Origin: Prillingera fragicola
Taxonomy: Eukaryota; Basidiomycota; Tremellomycetes; Trichosporonales; Trichosporonaceae
Reading direction: 5' to 3'
Assembly (NCBI GenBank): GCA_002335605.1
Contig: BEDY01000005.1
Location: forward strand, 124,001 to 188,000
DNA: 64,000 nt
Of the stretch, positions 9,581 to 20,333 are shown piece after piece; within the stretch, counting starts at the first letter, position 1; each line of letters starts with the position of its first letter. Below the pieces are notes generated by a model. The model was not told the origin of the DNA, did no database searches, and saw only the letters and a program-made list of their open reading frames with translations. Position numbers and translations under genes: made by a program.

Positions 9581-11621
9581 ATGGCAGAGGGAGAATTTGA
9601 GCAGGCATTCGTGCCTCTGGAAGCGGGTTCAGAGTGGCGCTTCGAGCTCGAGGCAGAGGAGAATATCGCATTGCGAGTGAGTGCGACAGCATTAACAATG
9701 GGGCAAAGAGAGCATGTCAGAGTGTCGTGGGAATCCCAGTTGCCGTGCAGTCTAGAGGGCCTGATCTGGGTCTTGTACTCGTGAGTCAGCGGGTCAAGCA
9801 AGCCGAGGTAGAGCTAACCTAGCCTCCCTTGCGACTTGTGTTGTTTACACTCGCCCTTTCGCTTGACTTGGTAGATGCAGTGCATGTAGACTAGCACGGG
9901 AATGGTGGATGTTTCTGCGAGAGCGTGGCACTGCTGTCACGTCCTTGCGAGACGCACGCACTCTGACTCTGCTCCGCCCTCCAACTGACTACTGTGACTG
10001 ACCTCGAATAGGTGCACTCGCAAGATGCGATTTACCTCAATGGTGAGGAGCTCCCACCGACAACATGGTACCCCATTTACCGCTACACCAAAGGAGCGGT
10101 GTACAGCCCAACTGAGGGAAGGATAGAGGGTAGGTCGTTACAGCAACTGGTGAACAGGTTGGCTAATCCATCAGTGTCTTCGTTGCCTTCTTCCCAGTAC
10201 TCGTCCACTTCCACCACTCAGCCCCATCTCCACTCTTTGCACCTGGCCTTGGAGAGGCTGCGAATTCTTGCCCGCCGTGCTCAGCCACCAGGAGCTCATG
10301 CTGTGCCCCTTGGTGGATCACCTGTTCCTCCGACGGAGGCTCAGTGTGGCCCTCGAGTGATGGTTCTCGGTGCGCCAAGCTCGGGCAAAACGACAGTTGT
10401 GAAGAATCTTGTCAACATGGCCCTCGGTAGCGGAGCAGGATGGACTGTTGGTGTCGCTGGCCTTGACCCATCAAGCGTGAGTATATCTTGCCCTCCGTTT
10501 GCTATTGCTAACTGTTACAGCCGTCCAATCTCATCCCCGGAACCCTAGCTCTCTCATCACCCTCCCACCCCATCCCCACCCACCACGTCGCACACCCATT
10601 CGGCTCAGCCCCCGCATCAGATCCTTCGAACACGTTGAGCGCAGATGTTCCAACACTGGGTTGGTGGTATGGCGGACTCGAGCCGACCAACCGTGGCGCT
10701 CCGATCTGGGCCAAGATCGTAGAGGCAATGGGTAACGCCTGGCGCGACCGCTGCATGAAGGACCCCACTGTTGTGTCGTCGGGTCTCTTTGTCGACACTC
10801 CATCAGCATTCACGAATCCTAGCCTCGGCCAGACCAAGGATGACCGTACGCGCTACCCTTTGCTCATGCACGCTATCGACACTTTTGATGTTGACCTCGT
10901 CGTTGTCATCGGCCTTGAGAAGCTTACCATTGAGCTCGACCGCCTCCTCGCCACCCGCGGCGTCAAGGTCATCCAGCTGCCAAAGTCGGGTGGCGTAGTC
11001 GATCTCGATGACACGTACCGCGAACTTGCCCATGCCGTCCAGGTCCGCTCATACTTTTACGGCGAGCCTGCCCTCCCCTTTTCTCTCAACCGCCTCGTCG
11101 GCCGCACCGTTCCACTCGGCCTGCAGCTTTCCCCCTACTCGTTCCAGATTGGTTGGGACACTCTCCACGTCTTGCGCGTGGGCGAAGGCAGCGCTGCCCC
11201 CAGCTCGGCCCTTCCTCTCGGCTCCTCGCACATCCTCTCGCCTACTCGCTTGACCCGCGTGGACCCAGGAGGCCCCGCCCACGTCGTCCGCCTGCTCAAC
11301 ACCGTCCTGGCCATTGTTGCCATCACGCCCGAGGACCGCATCGCACCTGCTGAAAAGGCACCCGAAGCAGACGACGCGGAAGTCAAGGCCGAAGAGGGCG
11401 AGGACGCCGATGTCCCCGACGCTGTCGCTGGGAAGGTGGACCAGGACGAGGACGAGGTGCCGTTCCGCGAGGAGATTGGCTGGCGCGAGGTCTTGGGCTT
11501 TGTGGTCATCACTGCGATCGACACCATGAAGCGCAAGTACACGGTGCTCTCGCCTAGTCCCGGTAAGCTGCCTAGCACTATTGCGCTTGCGGGCTCGATC
11601 GAGTGGGTCGACTCTGCGTAA
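9581..11621 (+). CDS. CLP1: mRNA cleavage and polyadenylation factor CLP1
   Basis: Supported exons are 9581..9676, 10012..10129, 10175..10476 and 10521..11621. CLP1 is a P-loop polynucleotide-kinase-like subunit of cleavage factor IA, working with Pcf11 in the nucleus. The first exon matches the family N-terminus (WRFELEAEENIALR). The central domain has Walker A GAPSSGKTT, then GLDPSS and IPGTLALS across an intron. Further marks are LGWWYGG, DVDLVVVIGLEKL, LPKSGGVV, YFYG and C-terminal FVVITAID with YTVLSPSPGKLP. The N-terminal beta-domain motif (AEIFG-like) expected after exon 1 is not found in 9677..10011; a small exon around 9790 (RVKQAE) is possible. The N-terminus is therefore either reduced here or mis-modelled. 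The rest is firm. Confidence 0.92.
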
Positions 11622-11736
11622 TCTTTGAGTGTCATAGTATTTTCAGTGTTTCAATGCATATTCTACACCGCACTGCTGCTAGTCTATACATGAGATCTAT
11701 CATTAACGCGTTGTGTATCGCGCAAGCCCAAAGAGT

Positions 11737-12576
11737 CTACTTATGCAGGGTATAGTACATGACAACGCCGCGCTCCTCCTCGAGCCCGCTGTGTGCCGCT
11801 CCTTCGTCGTTAGGCCCCCACCCGCCTCCAGGCTGCCACCGCACCTCCTCCCGGAAGGTGACGGTAAAGCCACGCCCTCGTGCCAGGTCGTAAAAGCGGT
11901 TCACAGGTCCGCGGCCAGTGTGCAGGCCAGAGGCAACGTGCACAACGCCGTTAGGCGCGAGCAGCGCCGCGACGCTGTCGAGGAGCATGGCATGTCCGCC
12001 AGTCGACCAGAGGACATCGGCGAGGAGGATCATGTCAAAGCCGCCTGGTGCGTGTGCGAGCATCGGTGCCGGGTCTGTTCCCCATGAGTGGCCTAGCACT
12101 GCCCAGTTCTTTGGCGGGTCGCTGGCCGATGCCCCGTCATCCGTGGGGATTGATCCGGTGGCGTCGGGCGGGGTGAGCGCGCCAACGAAATTGCGTTTCG
12201 TGGACCTCAAAAGGTCGGGGTCGTCATAATCTGAGCAAGCAACGAATGCTGCGTTGCCGTCACGAGCGGCTACGATGCCTGGCAGGCCGGATGCGGCTCC
12301 GAGCTCGGCTACCGTCTTGCCTGCGACGTCGAGGGCGTGCGTGGCTAGCCTGTCGGCGAGGAATACTGCGGAGAGCCAGAGGTTGTTGGCTTGGAGGGCC
12401 GCGTAGACGTCTGCCGGAGGCTGGGGGAGGTAGAGGGCAATGGGGGTGGGGTTTATTGCTCCCTCTGGCGGAGCGTAGGAATGGGGTTCGTCTGGGCGGG
12501 CCGTGCTGAAGCCGATGGGGGGGATGGCGAAGAGAGAGTGCAGGCCAGTGTCAAAGATGTCGGTGCTGTCCTCCAT
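11737..12576 (-). CDS. EFM7: Protein-lysine/N-terminal methyltransferase EFM7 (NNT1 family)
   Basis: One uninterrupted exon encodes 279 aa, close to the usual length of the family. EFM7 methylates the N-terminus and adjacent Lys of eEF1A in the cytosol, using S-adenosylmethionine. The seven-beta-strand fold is visible: motif I VAELGAASGLPGIVAA near residue 89, an acidic SDYDDPDLL after strand 2, the family GHSWG near residue 160, FDMILLADVLWS (post-I/motif II) near residue 180, and VVHVASGLHTGR afterwards. The N-terminal LFAIPPIGFS is also typical. It converges with CLP1 with only about 115 bp between stop codons. It has no intron, unlike most neighbours. Confidence 0.9.
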   Translation of the reverse strand: MEDSTDIFDTGLHSLFAIPPIGFSTARPDEPHSYAPPEGAINPTPIALYLPQPPADVYAALQANNLWLSAVFLADRLATHALDVAGKTVAELGAASGLPGIVAARDGNAAFVACSDYDDPDLLRSTKRNFVGALTPPDATGSIPTDDGASASDPPKNWAVLGHSWGTDPAPMLAHAPGGFDMILLADVLWSTGGHAMLLDSVAALLAPNGVVHVASGLHTGRGPVNRFYDLARGRGFTVTFREEVRWQPGGGWGPNDEGAAHSGLEEERGVVMYYTLHK

Positions 12577-12720
12577 TGTGCTGGTTGATGGGCAGCAAGG
12601 TGAACCGGAAGTGAGATAGGATATGGAGGTAGGATGGAGAGGGAAAGTTGATACAAACTATTTCAGCGAACAATGGATTGGTCCACCCGGATGTATCTCG
12701 GATAATGGGCCGGTCTCTCG

Positions 12721-13176
12721 TCACACTGCCCGCATCGAGGCAATGAATCGTCGTAGATGCTTGCTTGCTGAACGTTGTGGCTTTCGAATGTGTCGATAGT
12801 GGGCCTCCTTGAGATGATACGTGACAACTGTATGTCCATATTGAAGCGCGCTTGCGTCGAAACCCCTCGTTACGCGCATAGTAATGACGACGATAAGTGG
12901 GCAGTGAGCCGTGAACACTTTTATTGAGCGCACATCGAGTCGTCCTCCTTCGTACGGCACTTCGGTACAGCCAGTCTCTAGCCCGACGACTGAGAGCAGC
13001 TCATCGGTTGCGTCGAAGATGCCGCACCGCAGTCGATGCGCCAGGTCGTGGATGTCGACTGGTGCGTCGCGGTGGGAGCCTCTGAGACTCCGTACCAGGT
13101 TGGATGCAACCAAGGGAGTCAAGAGAATGCCAATGTAGCCGTTTCCGTGGCTATCAAATACCGTAACAACTCGCAT
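12721..13176 (-). CDS. Possible small unknown protein (151 aa)
   Basis: An ORF from the ATG at 13176 runs 151 codons without family likeness. The frame stays open upstream to about 13293, with no ATG. The product is moderately hydrophobic in the middle (LIVVITMRV) and otherwise ordinary in composition. It may be a genuine short gene, a 3' exon of a longer unrecognised gene, or chance. It sits between EFM7 and the UBX gene, a stretch that is otherwise empty. Confidence 0.3.
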   Translation of the reverse strand: MRVVTVFDSHGNGYIGILLTPLVASNLVRSLRGSHRDAPVDIHDLAHRLRCGIFDATDELLSVVGLETGCTEVPYEGGRLDVRSIKVFTAHCPLIVVITMRVTRGFDASALQYGHTVVTYHLKEAHYRHIRKPQRSASKHLRRFIASMRAV

Positions 13177-13611
13177 GTCGTGTGCGGTGGGCTGATGCTG
13201 GCTGGACGTGTTTGATAGTGGCAGCAGCGGCAGTCTTGCGGGCAAGCCGAGCAAGTAGTAGTCACAGTAGTGGCCGTAGTGGATGATCAGCAAGGGCTGC
13301 TAACAGGTGGGGTGGAAGGGAAAGCGCTAGTCGCTAGCATTGAAGAATGCAGGCTTTTGCAGCACTGGCAAACGTCAAGAGCCGTGTCAACAGCTGAAAT
13401 CAACCGGGGTCATTGCCTCTGTGGTTGGTCTCAGAGATCTCGCTGGCTTGCTGACCGGCCCTGTACCCGGTGTACGCGCTGACCGAGGCTAGCTTGTCTT
13501 CGCTCACTCGTCCGATGCGTGGTACTCGTCGGCGTGCTCGGCGTACTCGGCGTAGGAGGTAAACATGCAATCGTGCTACAACGCCACGACAAGCGCCACC
13601 AATACTCTAGG

Positions 13612-13625
13612 CCTGAATATTCAGG
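13612..13625. repeat. 14-bp perfect palindrome
   Basis: CCTGAATATTCAGG reads the same on both strands and lies about 120 bp upstream of the UBX-gene start, next to paired CACGTG sites. It could bind a dimeric factor. Confidence 0.5.
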
Positions 13626-13641
13626 AAAAATCAAAATATGC

Positions 13642-13658
13642 CACGTGTCATCCACGTG
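13642..13658. promoter_or_regulatory. Paired CACGTG E-boxes upstream of the UBX gene
   Basis: Two CACGTG hexamers (13642..13647 and 13653..13658) sit 11 bp apart start to start, about one helical turn, so bHLH dimers would face the same side. The second reads CACGTGAC, a typical fungal Cbf1-like site. Function is inferred. Confidence 0.55.
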
Positions 13659-13747
13659 ACATTCCGAGGCCCCGCGAAACGATGACCAGTCGATGTCAAC
13701 GACTGCTGTTCGCATCAACACCTACACCAGTTGCGCAACTACAAGCC

Positions 13748-14812
13748 ATGGCCGACAACTCTGGAGTCGCCAACACAAACGAAGACGTCAAGGTGGACAT
13801 AGAGGCTACTGCTGTCGAGGCTCAGGCAGCTCCCGCAGCTCCGGTCGAGCTACCAGCGCTGGCGGCCACGTCTGAGGCATCTTCGTCTGCCGCCACCGGC
13901 ACCCAGGTCTTCTCCCCTCCCGCCGACGCCTTTTGCCCCGCTCGTGGGTACCACACAGCAAGACAGAGCTAACTAAGCAGCCCTTGACGATGCCTTCTTC
14001 GAGCCTTCCATCGCCGACGTCCAGTCCCTCCAGAGCACCATTGTCGGGCGGTCAAAGCAACTCAACGACGCGCCGCTGCTGACGAGCAAACACCGTGACG
14101 CTGACAAGGCCGCTGCGGAGAGGAAGAAAGCAGAGAAATGGCCAACTGTGCGTCTCGGTGTCACAGGATAGCTAACTCTGTGCTAACTGGACAGGCGACG
14201 ATCCGCATCAAGTTCTCCAACGGCACCCAGATCCAGAGCACATTCCCCTCCTCCTCCCCGTGAGTCAGCACCTTCCTTCACCACTCTAACACTCGCAGTA
14301 TCCAGCCAGTCTACGCCTTTGTCCGCGAATCTCTACACCCCACCGTCCGCGAAAAGAACTTCATGCTGTACCAGCCCCCTGGGGTAAACTTTCCGGAACG
14401 CCCGCCACCCGAGGATCCAAAGAAGAAGAAACCCATCAACCCGGCTATGAAGGGGCGCGTCGTCACTGCCTCAGGTTATGGGCCTGCACGCGGCGCGAGC
14501 ATGGCTGGGGGAACGGGCGGCAAGGAGAGCCTTTCTGCGCTTGGCCTCGTGCCGCAGTCGGTTCTGCTTGTGCGCTGGGACGACGCAGAGATGAATGGTA
14601 ACTACCCCTCAGGAGAGGAGAGCTGACAAGCAGCGTCCAACTATCCCGCACCACTCACCGAGGAGCTGGCAGCCAAGGCTGCACCCCCCCCTGCCCCAGT
14701 CGTAAAGGAGGCACCCGCCGCGACGTCGGGCACTGCACCAGAGAAGCGCAAGAACCCCAGCGATGTCAAGATGCCTAAATGGCTGCAGAAAGGTCTCATG
14801 AAGAAGAAGTAG
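13748..14812 (+). CDS. UBX-domain protein (Ubx4/ASPSCR1-like)
   Basis: Exons 13748..13943, 13981..14147, 14195..14259, 14299..14597 and 14634..14812 give 301 aa. The UBX fold is seen from about residue 120: ATIRIKFSNGTQIQSTFPSS, then PVYAFVRESLHP and, after a long insert, the last strand VLLVRWDD near residue 245. UBX proteins recruit Cdc48/p97 to substrates or membranes. The N-terminus (about 75 residues) is Ala/Glu-rich and disordered; the C-terminus ends in basic KKK. An ATG in frame at 13682 would add 22 residues, but 13748 has the better context (gccATGgcc). The closest known type is Ubx4/ASPSCR1, inferred from domain position near the C-terminus; the ubiquitin-like N-domain of ASPSCR1 is absent. 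Confidence 0.82.
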
Positions 14813-14921
14813 CGCGCCTCATGTGGCCTGACGAGTTGAGAGACGCATAGAGATGTATGTATAGGTGTCTGTCACGTATGAGTACGATGTTGCCTATCCC
14901 AATCCCGGAACCATTATAACG

Positions 14922-16887
14922 CTACATGTTCCACCAATGCTTCCTCGCCCCAGCCCCGACTTTGAGGCCAGCATCATTGGCCTCGTCCTCATCCGCCCCA
15001 CGCAGCCCAAACACCACCCGCCCACTGATACTCGTGACGACAATCTTGCTCTCGCTCCCCTTGGCCACAGCACGCAGGCCACCAGCGACCATGTCGAGGT
15101 AGTCGTCCTGCTCCCGCAGCGCTTCAGGTACATACTTTTGCACGCCGCGGAGGATCCGGTGGGACATGCCTGCCGCCTTTGATTTACGGGATTCTTCCTC
15201 TTTCAAGGCCTTTTCCTCGGCCTTCTTCCTAAGCTTGGTCTGGTCCTTCGCGCTCAGCTTGCTCGTGCTCGCTCCCGGTGACGGAGGCTGCTCCGACGCC
15301 GTCTTCGGGGGCAGGAAGCCGGTGGGGAAGATGGTCGTGGTGAAGAACTCTTCGTAGGGGTTCGTGAGGGGCGCCATCTGCTCGCTGAGAGCAGTGAGAA
15401 ACTCGGGTTCCTCGGCCATGTGGAAGTTGAGCTTGCCGAGGAACGTCTCGGGGAGGAGGATGAGAATGTCACCTTGGCGGGTAGTCACGCTCATGTCCAG
15501 TTGGCGGTTGGGATCCATCTCGATCTGGGAAGTTAGCTTTGTAGTGTACGGGGTGGCTTACGAGTTCGAAGAAAACCCCGCCGCGTTTGGACTTTATCTC
15601 GACGCGCGTCTTGGTGCGGGTCTTGGACTTTACGGGCACAGGGTTGCCTTGCTTGTCCAGCACGGGCTTGCCGTTCTTGTCCACTGCATCGGGGGTGACG
15701 CCACCGCCGACCTCGTCAATAACACCAAGCCGAATCGTCATACCGCCGTCCTCGCAGCGAAAGAAGCCGTCGGGAGGGATAGCATAGTGCTTGGCAAGCT
15801 TGGCCATGCCGTCAATCGGCGCGCCTGTGACGGTACTGTACCGCTCGTGCGGATAGTTGGCGACTGTTGAAAAAGCCACATCTGCTGTCGTGGTGATCGC
15901 ATCTGGCACTCGGAAGAGTGACCTGCCCAGCCCTGGGTCCAGATACCATGTGCCATCAACAGTCTTCTTCTCTTTGACAAACTGCTCAGTCTTGGCAACA
16001 GCTTTGGGGCGTTCGCGCCTTGGTGTCGGTGTCGCTGCTGGCTTGTGCGATGGTGCCTCAGAAGAAGACGCCGCGGGAGCTGGGAGGGTGGCAGCCTTTG
16101 TGGGCACCTTCATCTCGCCCTCTGAATGGACGGGAGGCAGAGGCTTCTCGGTCATGCGCGGCGGCGCGGTGGCGATAGACGACATGCTCTGTTTGGACAT
16201 CAGGCCAGAGTCGTGCGCAAATTCAGGACTGTTCACCGCCCATGTGTAGTCGCCTTCCCACTCTCCTTTGACCTCGGAGCCAGGTGCAGCGACGCTGAGG
16301 CTCGCTTGCGGGCTTGCGACCAGCCGAGAGGGGAAGTAGTTGGCTGGGCTGCTTGTGCTGGTTGTACTAACGGTGCGGCTGCGAGGAGCGAGTGCAGGCA
16401 ATTGTGTGTTCAGTTTCAGAGGTGCAGATCTGATTCCAGCGTCGCTACTGCTGCTCGAGCCCAAGCCTGTTGACATTAGAGCCTTATCAGGCGTCAGTGG
16501 CGGAGTTGGTACCGGAGACAGTGGAGGAAGACGGCTGGCGGTTTGAATCGGATTCGGAAAGTCGGGAGACAATGGAGGCAGTCGATGGGGTAAGCTGCAC
16601 TGTGAAGACACATCCAAGGCCGGGGGAGGCAGAGTCCTCTGTCGAAGAGGAGGGGCATCGTCGTCGGATAGAGGTGGAGGGACAGACCGAACAGGCGCTG
16701 GCATGCTCGCTCCTCGAATTGCCGATGAGGGACCAGTTGCCGCTGCGGCTGGGGTCATGGAGACTTGGAACATGGTTGAACTCTGGCCGTGCACGCCTGA
16801 GGGGGGCGCGGGGCGAGGACCCGTCAGCCCTCGCTGTCGTTGGGACTGTCCAGGGGTAGACCGGGTGACCAGACTGGCCGGCTGCAT
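14922..16887 (-). CDS. Unknown 642-aa protein with a C-terminal beta-rich domain
   Basis: Exons 15562..16887 and 14922..15524 join across a 37-nt intron. The first 300 residues are Pro/Ser-rich and low complexity. From about residue 330 the protein looks folded: GTWYLDPGLGRSLF, then GMTIRLGVIDEVGGGV, VFFELIEMDPNRQLDM and TTRQGDILILLPETFLG, and finally VTSISGRVVFGL. The pattern of short beta strands ending in a GDI.LLP strand resembles DUF7330-type domains of basidiomycetes, but this is only a suspicion. A Lys/Glu-rich helix separates the last strands. The start at 16887 is a guess: the frame is open to 16923 and another ATG lies at 16773. It is divergent from the WASP gene. Confidence 0.7.
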
Positions 16888-17617
16888 GATAGAGGTGCCC
16901 GCTCGCCAGATGAAGAAGAACAAGGTAGGGAATAGATCATGAAGGACAGCTCGTCAGGCTTTTGCCACTGCTCCTGCTGCTGCGTGGGCCGGGGGAGTTG
17001 GACGGTCAAAGGTCTGTAAGCTGTCAAAGTGTTTGCGTATGTCATGTCCGACAATATCCTCGGACAATGTCTGGCCGTCAGGCACAACAACAACAGGGCT
17101 TACGTCATCACGAGAGTTGCGGTCGAGGCACCGTTGTGGTTGTGGCACGATCCAAAGGTGCGCAAGCTCTGCCGAGTCGACAGCTCTGCAGCGAGAGCAG
17201 CAATGCACTGTCTGCACACAAGAAGAGCCGGGGATGTTGTGGCCTCGGAGGCTATGTGTGGAAGATTGGGAGCAGGATTCAACTTGAAGCTTCAATGAGC
17301 TGCCTTCTACTTCTCACTATTGGACTCACTGCTGATCCATGCCGCTGTCAACGGTGATGATCTTTGCTACCAGCAATCCCAAGTACCACTACTTCTGCGT
17401 AGCCATGACTGTTTCCACCCAGATAACAACCATGTGCGAGAGCATTGGCCAACACTGAACTTGTAGCAGTTCGGTCGCAGTATCGGCTTGGACTGCGGGA
17501 TCAAATGACTCGGCGGTGGCTGTGGGTTACGTCAGGGCAGTGTGGGGGAGACGCACAGCTTGACATGTTCTCAGTCTCCTCACTCTCTCTTCCACACCAT
17601 CAACATCCATCTCCAAC
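16888..17617. promoter_or_regulatory. Divergent intergenic region, unknown gene / WASP
   Basis: About 730 bp hold both promoters. Short ORFs here overlap in every frame without family likeness. A pyrimidine-rich stretch (17575-17612) immediately precedes the WASP start codon, as in a typical fungal leader. Confidence 0.4.
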
Positions 17618-19272
17618 ATGGGCTCGGCCACTCTCCTCTCCTCAGAGGACAAGGCCAAAGTCAAGAAGGCTGTCCCCACCTCGAGCTCTACAAACAAGAT
17701 TGTAACAGCAGCAGTCGCTCGTGTCTACTATGCCAAGCCTGAATCCTCCAGGTGAGCAGTACCGGCAGTTCCCAAGCTGCACAGCACAGTGCTGATCTCG
17801 CCCAGGTGGAACTACGCCGGCGCTACAGGCGCTCTAGTGTTCTGCGCCGACAAGGCCAAGGGTGGCCTATGGTTCCGTGTCGTTGACCTATCGGTAGGCT
17901 TCGATCGAACGCGTGGGAGAATCAAGTGCTGACTGTGGATAGTCGAACCGCGGCCTCATCTGGGAACACGAGCTCCCGAACGAGATTGAATACAATGCCG
18001 ACAAGCCCTTCTTCCACACCTGGGCCGGAGATGTGCGTTGGTGGCTCCTGGATAATGCTAATCTGCGTAGGATGCCCAATTCGCCTTTGTCTTTGCCTCG
18101 GAGAGCGAGGCGCACGACTTCTACAAAAAGGTGGCCAACCGGTCCAAGTATGCTAGTGAGTGTTCTTGGTCTTACGTGGGAACAACTACTAACCGGCGCC
18201 AGCCAAAGTCAAGGAGAAGGACGGGCACGGGCACGGGCACTCTGGCGACAAGAAGGAGAAGCAGTCGCTTGGCAAGAAGTTCAAGGGCGCAATCAGCAAG
18301 GCCATGATTTCTGGTCCTCGCGATGGCTCGTTCAAGCACGTCGCACACATGGGCTACGATGCCGAAAAGGGATTCTCGTCGACGGGTGTCGACCCCAGCT
18401 GGCAGGTGCTGCTCGAGCAGCTCAGTATGAAGGGCATCAGCAAGGAGGATATCGCGAAGAATGAATCGTTTATCAAGGACTATGTCGAGAGCCAGGGAGG
18501 CATCGAGCAGGTGAGTTTGTCGTACATCTTCATTCCTAACGGTCAGGCCATTGCTGCTTCGGCTCCTCCGCGCCAGCCTCCTCCTCCTCCCACCTCAAGA
18601 CGGAAGCCAGCACCCGCGCCGCCAGCACCGCGCAAAACAGCAACCCCAGCACAACCGGTCGCTCAGCCTCCTCCCCCTCCTCCGCGGACACACCCCGCAG
18701 CAGTTTCGGCGCCTGCTCAGCCGCCTCCCCCGCCTCCACCTCCCCCTCCTGGTCCTCATCGCGGCACGCCCGTTGCTCCACCTCCACCCCCTCCGCCTCC
18801 CGGTCGCAACACTGCTCCGGCACCCCCGCCTCCCCCACCTCCTCCTCCTCCCGCGCCTCCTCGTGGCAACGGGGCACCCCCTCCTCCTCCGCCCCCTCCA
18901 GCCCGATCTGGCGGCGGCCCTCCACCACCCCCTCCGCCTCCACCACCCACTGGCGGCCACGCTCCCCCAGCTCCGCCAGCTCCCCCCGCCGGCGAAGGAG
19001 GCGGGCGCTCTGCGCTTCTGGCCTCGATCCAGGGCCAGGGTGTCCACAAGCTCAAGAAGGTCGACCCCACCGAGATGCGCGTCTCGCCTGCCGCAGGCGG
19101 TGTCGCGGCAGCTGCCGTCGGCGGAGCGGCTGTTGGCGGTGCGGCTGCAGCGGCCGGGGGAGACGATGGTGGAGGCGATCTCGCATCGTCTCTTGCCGCG
19201 GCGCTCGCCAAGCGTAATGCCGACTTGGGAGACTCGGACGAAGAGGACGAGAGCGACGACGAGTGGGATTAA
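17618..19272 (+). CDS. WASP/Las17 actin nucleation promoting factor
   Basis: Exons 17618..17751, 17806..17893, 17943..18032, 18071..18155, 18203..18510 and 18547..19272 give 476 aa. Order of parts: WH1 domain (residues about 15-130: ARVYYAKPE, WNYAGATGALVF, FHTWAGDDAQFAFVFAS), a basic stretch, a CRIB/GBD-like segment near residue 160 (ISGPRDGSFKHVAHMGYD, followed by a GISKEDI helix), a long polyproline region with repeated PPPPPPP blocks, a WH2 motif (GRSALLASIQGQGVHKLKKV), a Gly/Ala linker and an acidic tail ending DEWD that activates Arp2/3. WASP drives branched actin assembly at endocytic patches. Budding yeast Las17 lacks a CRIB, so its presence here implies Cdc42/Rac control as in animals. 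Confidence 0.93.
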
Positions 19273-20333
19273 GGACTTGTTTGTGCTACAGTGTTGCTTT
19301 TCAGAGGCGTTTGTTGGTGTGGTGCTGCAGAACAATCAAAGTATGTGTTCATATTAAGCTAGGCTCGTATCCAATGCTAGTTGCTTTGCACACGGCGGTG
19401 GTGGTTGAGGCGGAGATGCTGGCAGTCGGCGTTGCTGCAATCAAACCCTGGGAGCAATGACGCAAACCTCATTGAACCCGAGTTGTAAACGTTAATAACC
19501 ATCCTCTGCATCATCCATCGCTATTGACAGACTACCGCAGCGCGATGCACTGACAATGCAGCATCTACTGATGGCGAGAAGTACTCGCGACCTAGCAATC
19601 ACCGTCTACTAACTCGAGCCCCACCATCGCCCGTACTTTGTCCGCCGGTAGCAGGTCCACGCTACCCCCTGTGGGCCAGGCAAGGTAACGGAATTGTGTG
19701 ATGCGATGCATCAGCAGCAACAAGCTCGATTCTGTGTAGAGGGCCTCATGGCGGCTTGGGCTTGCGAACAGACCTCATCGTTGTCCGAGACCGCGTGCAC
19801 GGACCAGCTGGGCTTGTTTGCGTCACGTTTTGACTCTTGGTAGTTTGGCTTTGACACTGTTGCAGCAGTGGACGGTTGACTCTACGTTCCTACAAGGGCA
19901 GACTCCTTGGGGTGTGAACGACGGATCACGTTGCAGAAGTGTGCCAAACACGCGTGCACTGTGTGTGATTGATACATGTGCCCGTCGTCGTCGTTGTCTG
20001 CGCTCGGACCATCAGCCCTTCCCTATCACACTGAACACTCTTGACGCCTTGACCCAGTTATCTTTCGCTACATCTGCCGTTCTCTCTCTGCTCTTTGTAC
20101 CACTCTCTTCACCTGCTCGCAGAGCTTAGATTCTATCTCGCGGTACCCAGCCGGTAACTTGCACTTAGGTCCTCTGGCGAGGTTCAATCTCAACGCTCCT
20201 ACCAGGTGGCTCTGTGACTCCCTCAAGCTCTGTGCCCATGAGGTGTGCACCCACCCATTAGTGAACATTGTGGGTCCATCGCTTCAAGAGGGTGGACTGG
20301 CCGCTGACCGCTCCAGAGCCAGCGCACATCCAG
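19273..20333. other. Intergenic region, 3' of WASP and 5' of the giant coiled-coil gene
   Basis: About 1.06 kb on one transcription direction. No ORF with family likeness and no structured RNA that I recognise. Confidence 0.4.

Noticed and set aside
1..12576. A functional cluster of RNA/translation modification genes (CTU1, IME4, CLP1, EFM7)
   Set aside because: They are on both strands, interleaved with trafficking and ubiquitin genes, and belong to unrelated pathways; chance proximity is the simpler explanation.
18536..19335. Long minus-strand Gly/Glu/Arg-rich frames
   Set aside because: They are shadows of the WASP polyproline region; composition simply mirrors CCN codons on the other strand.
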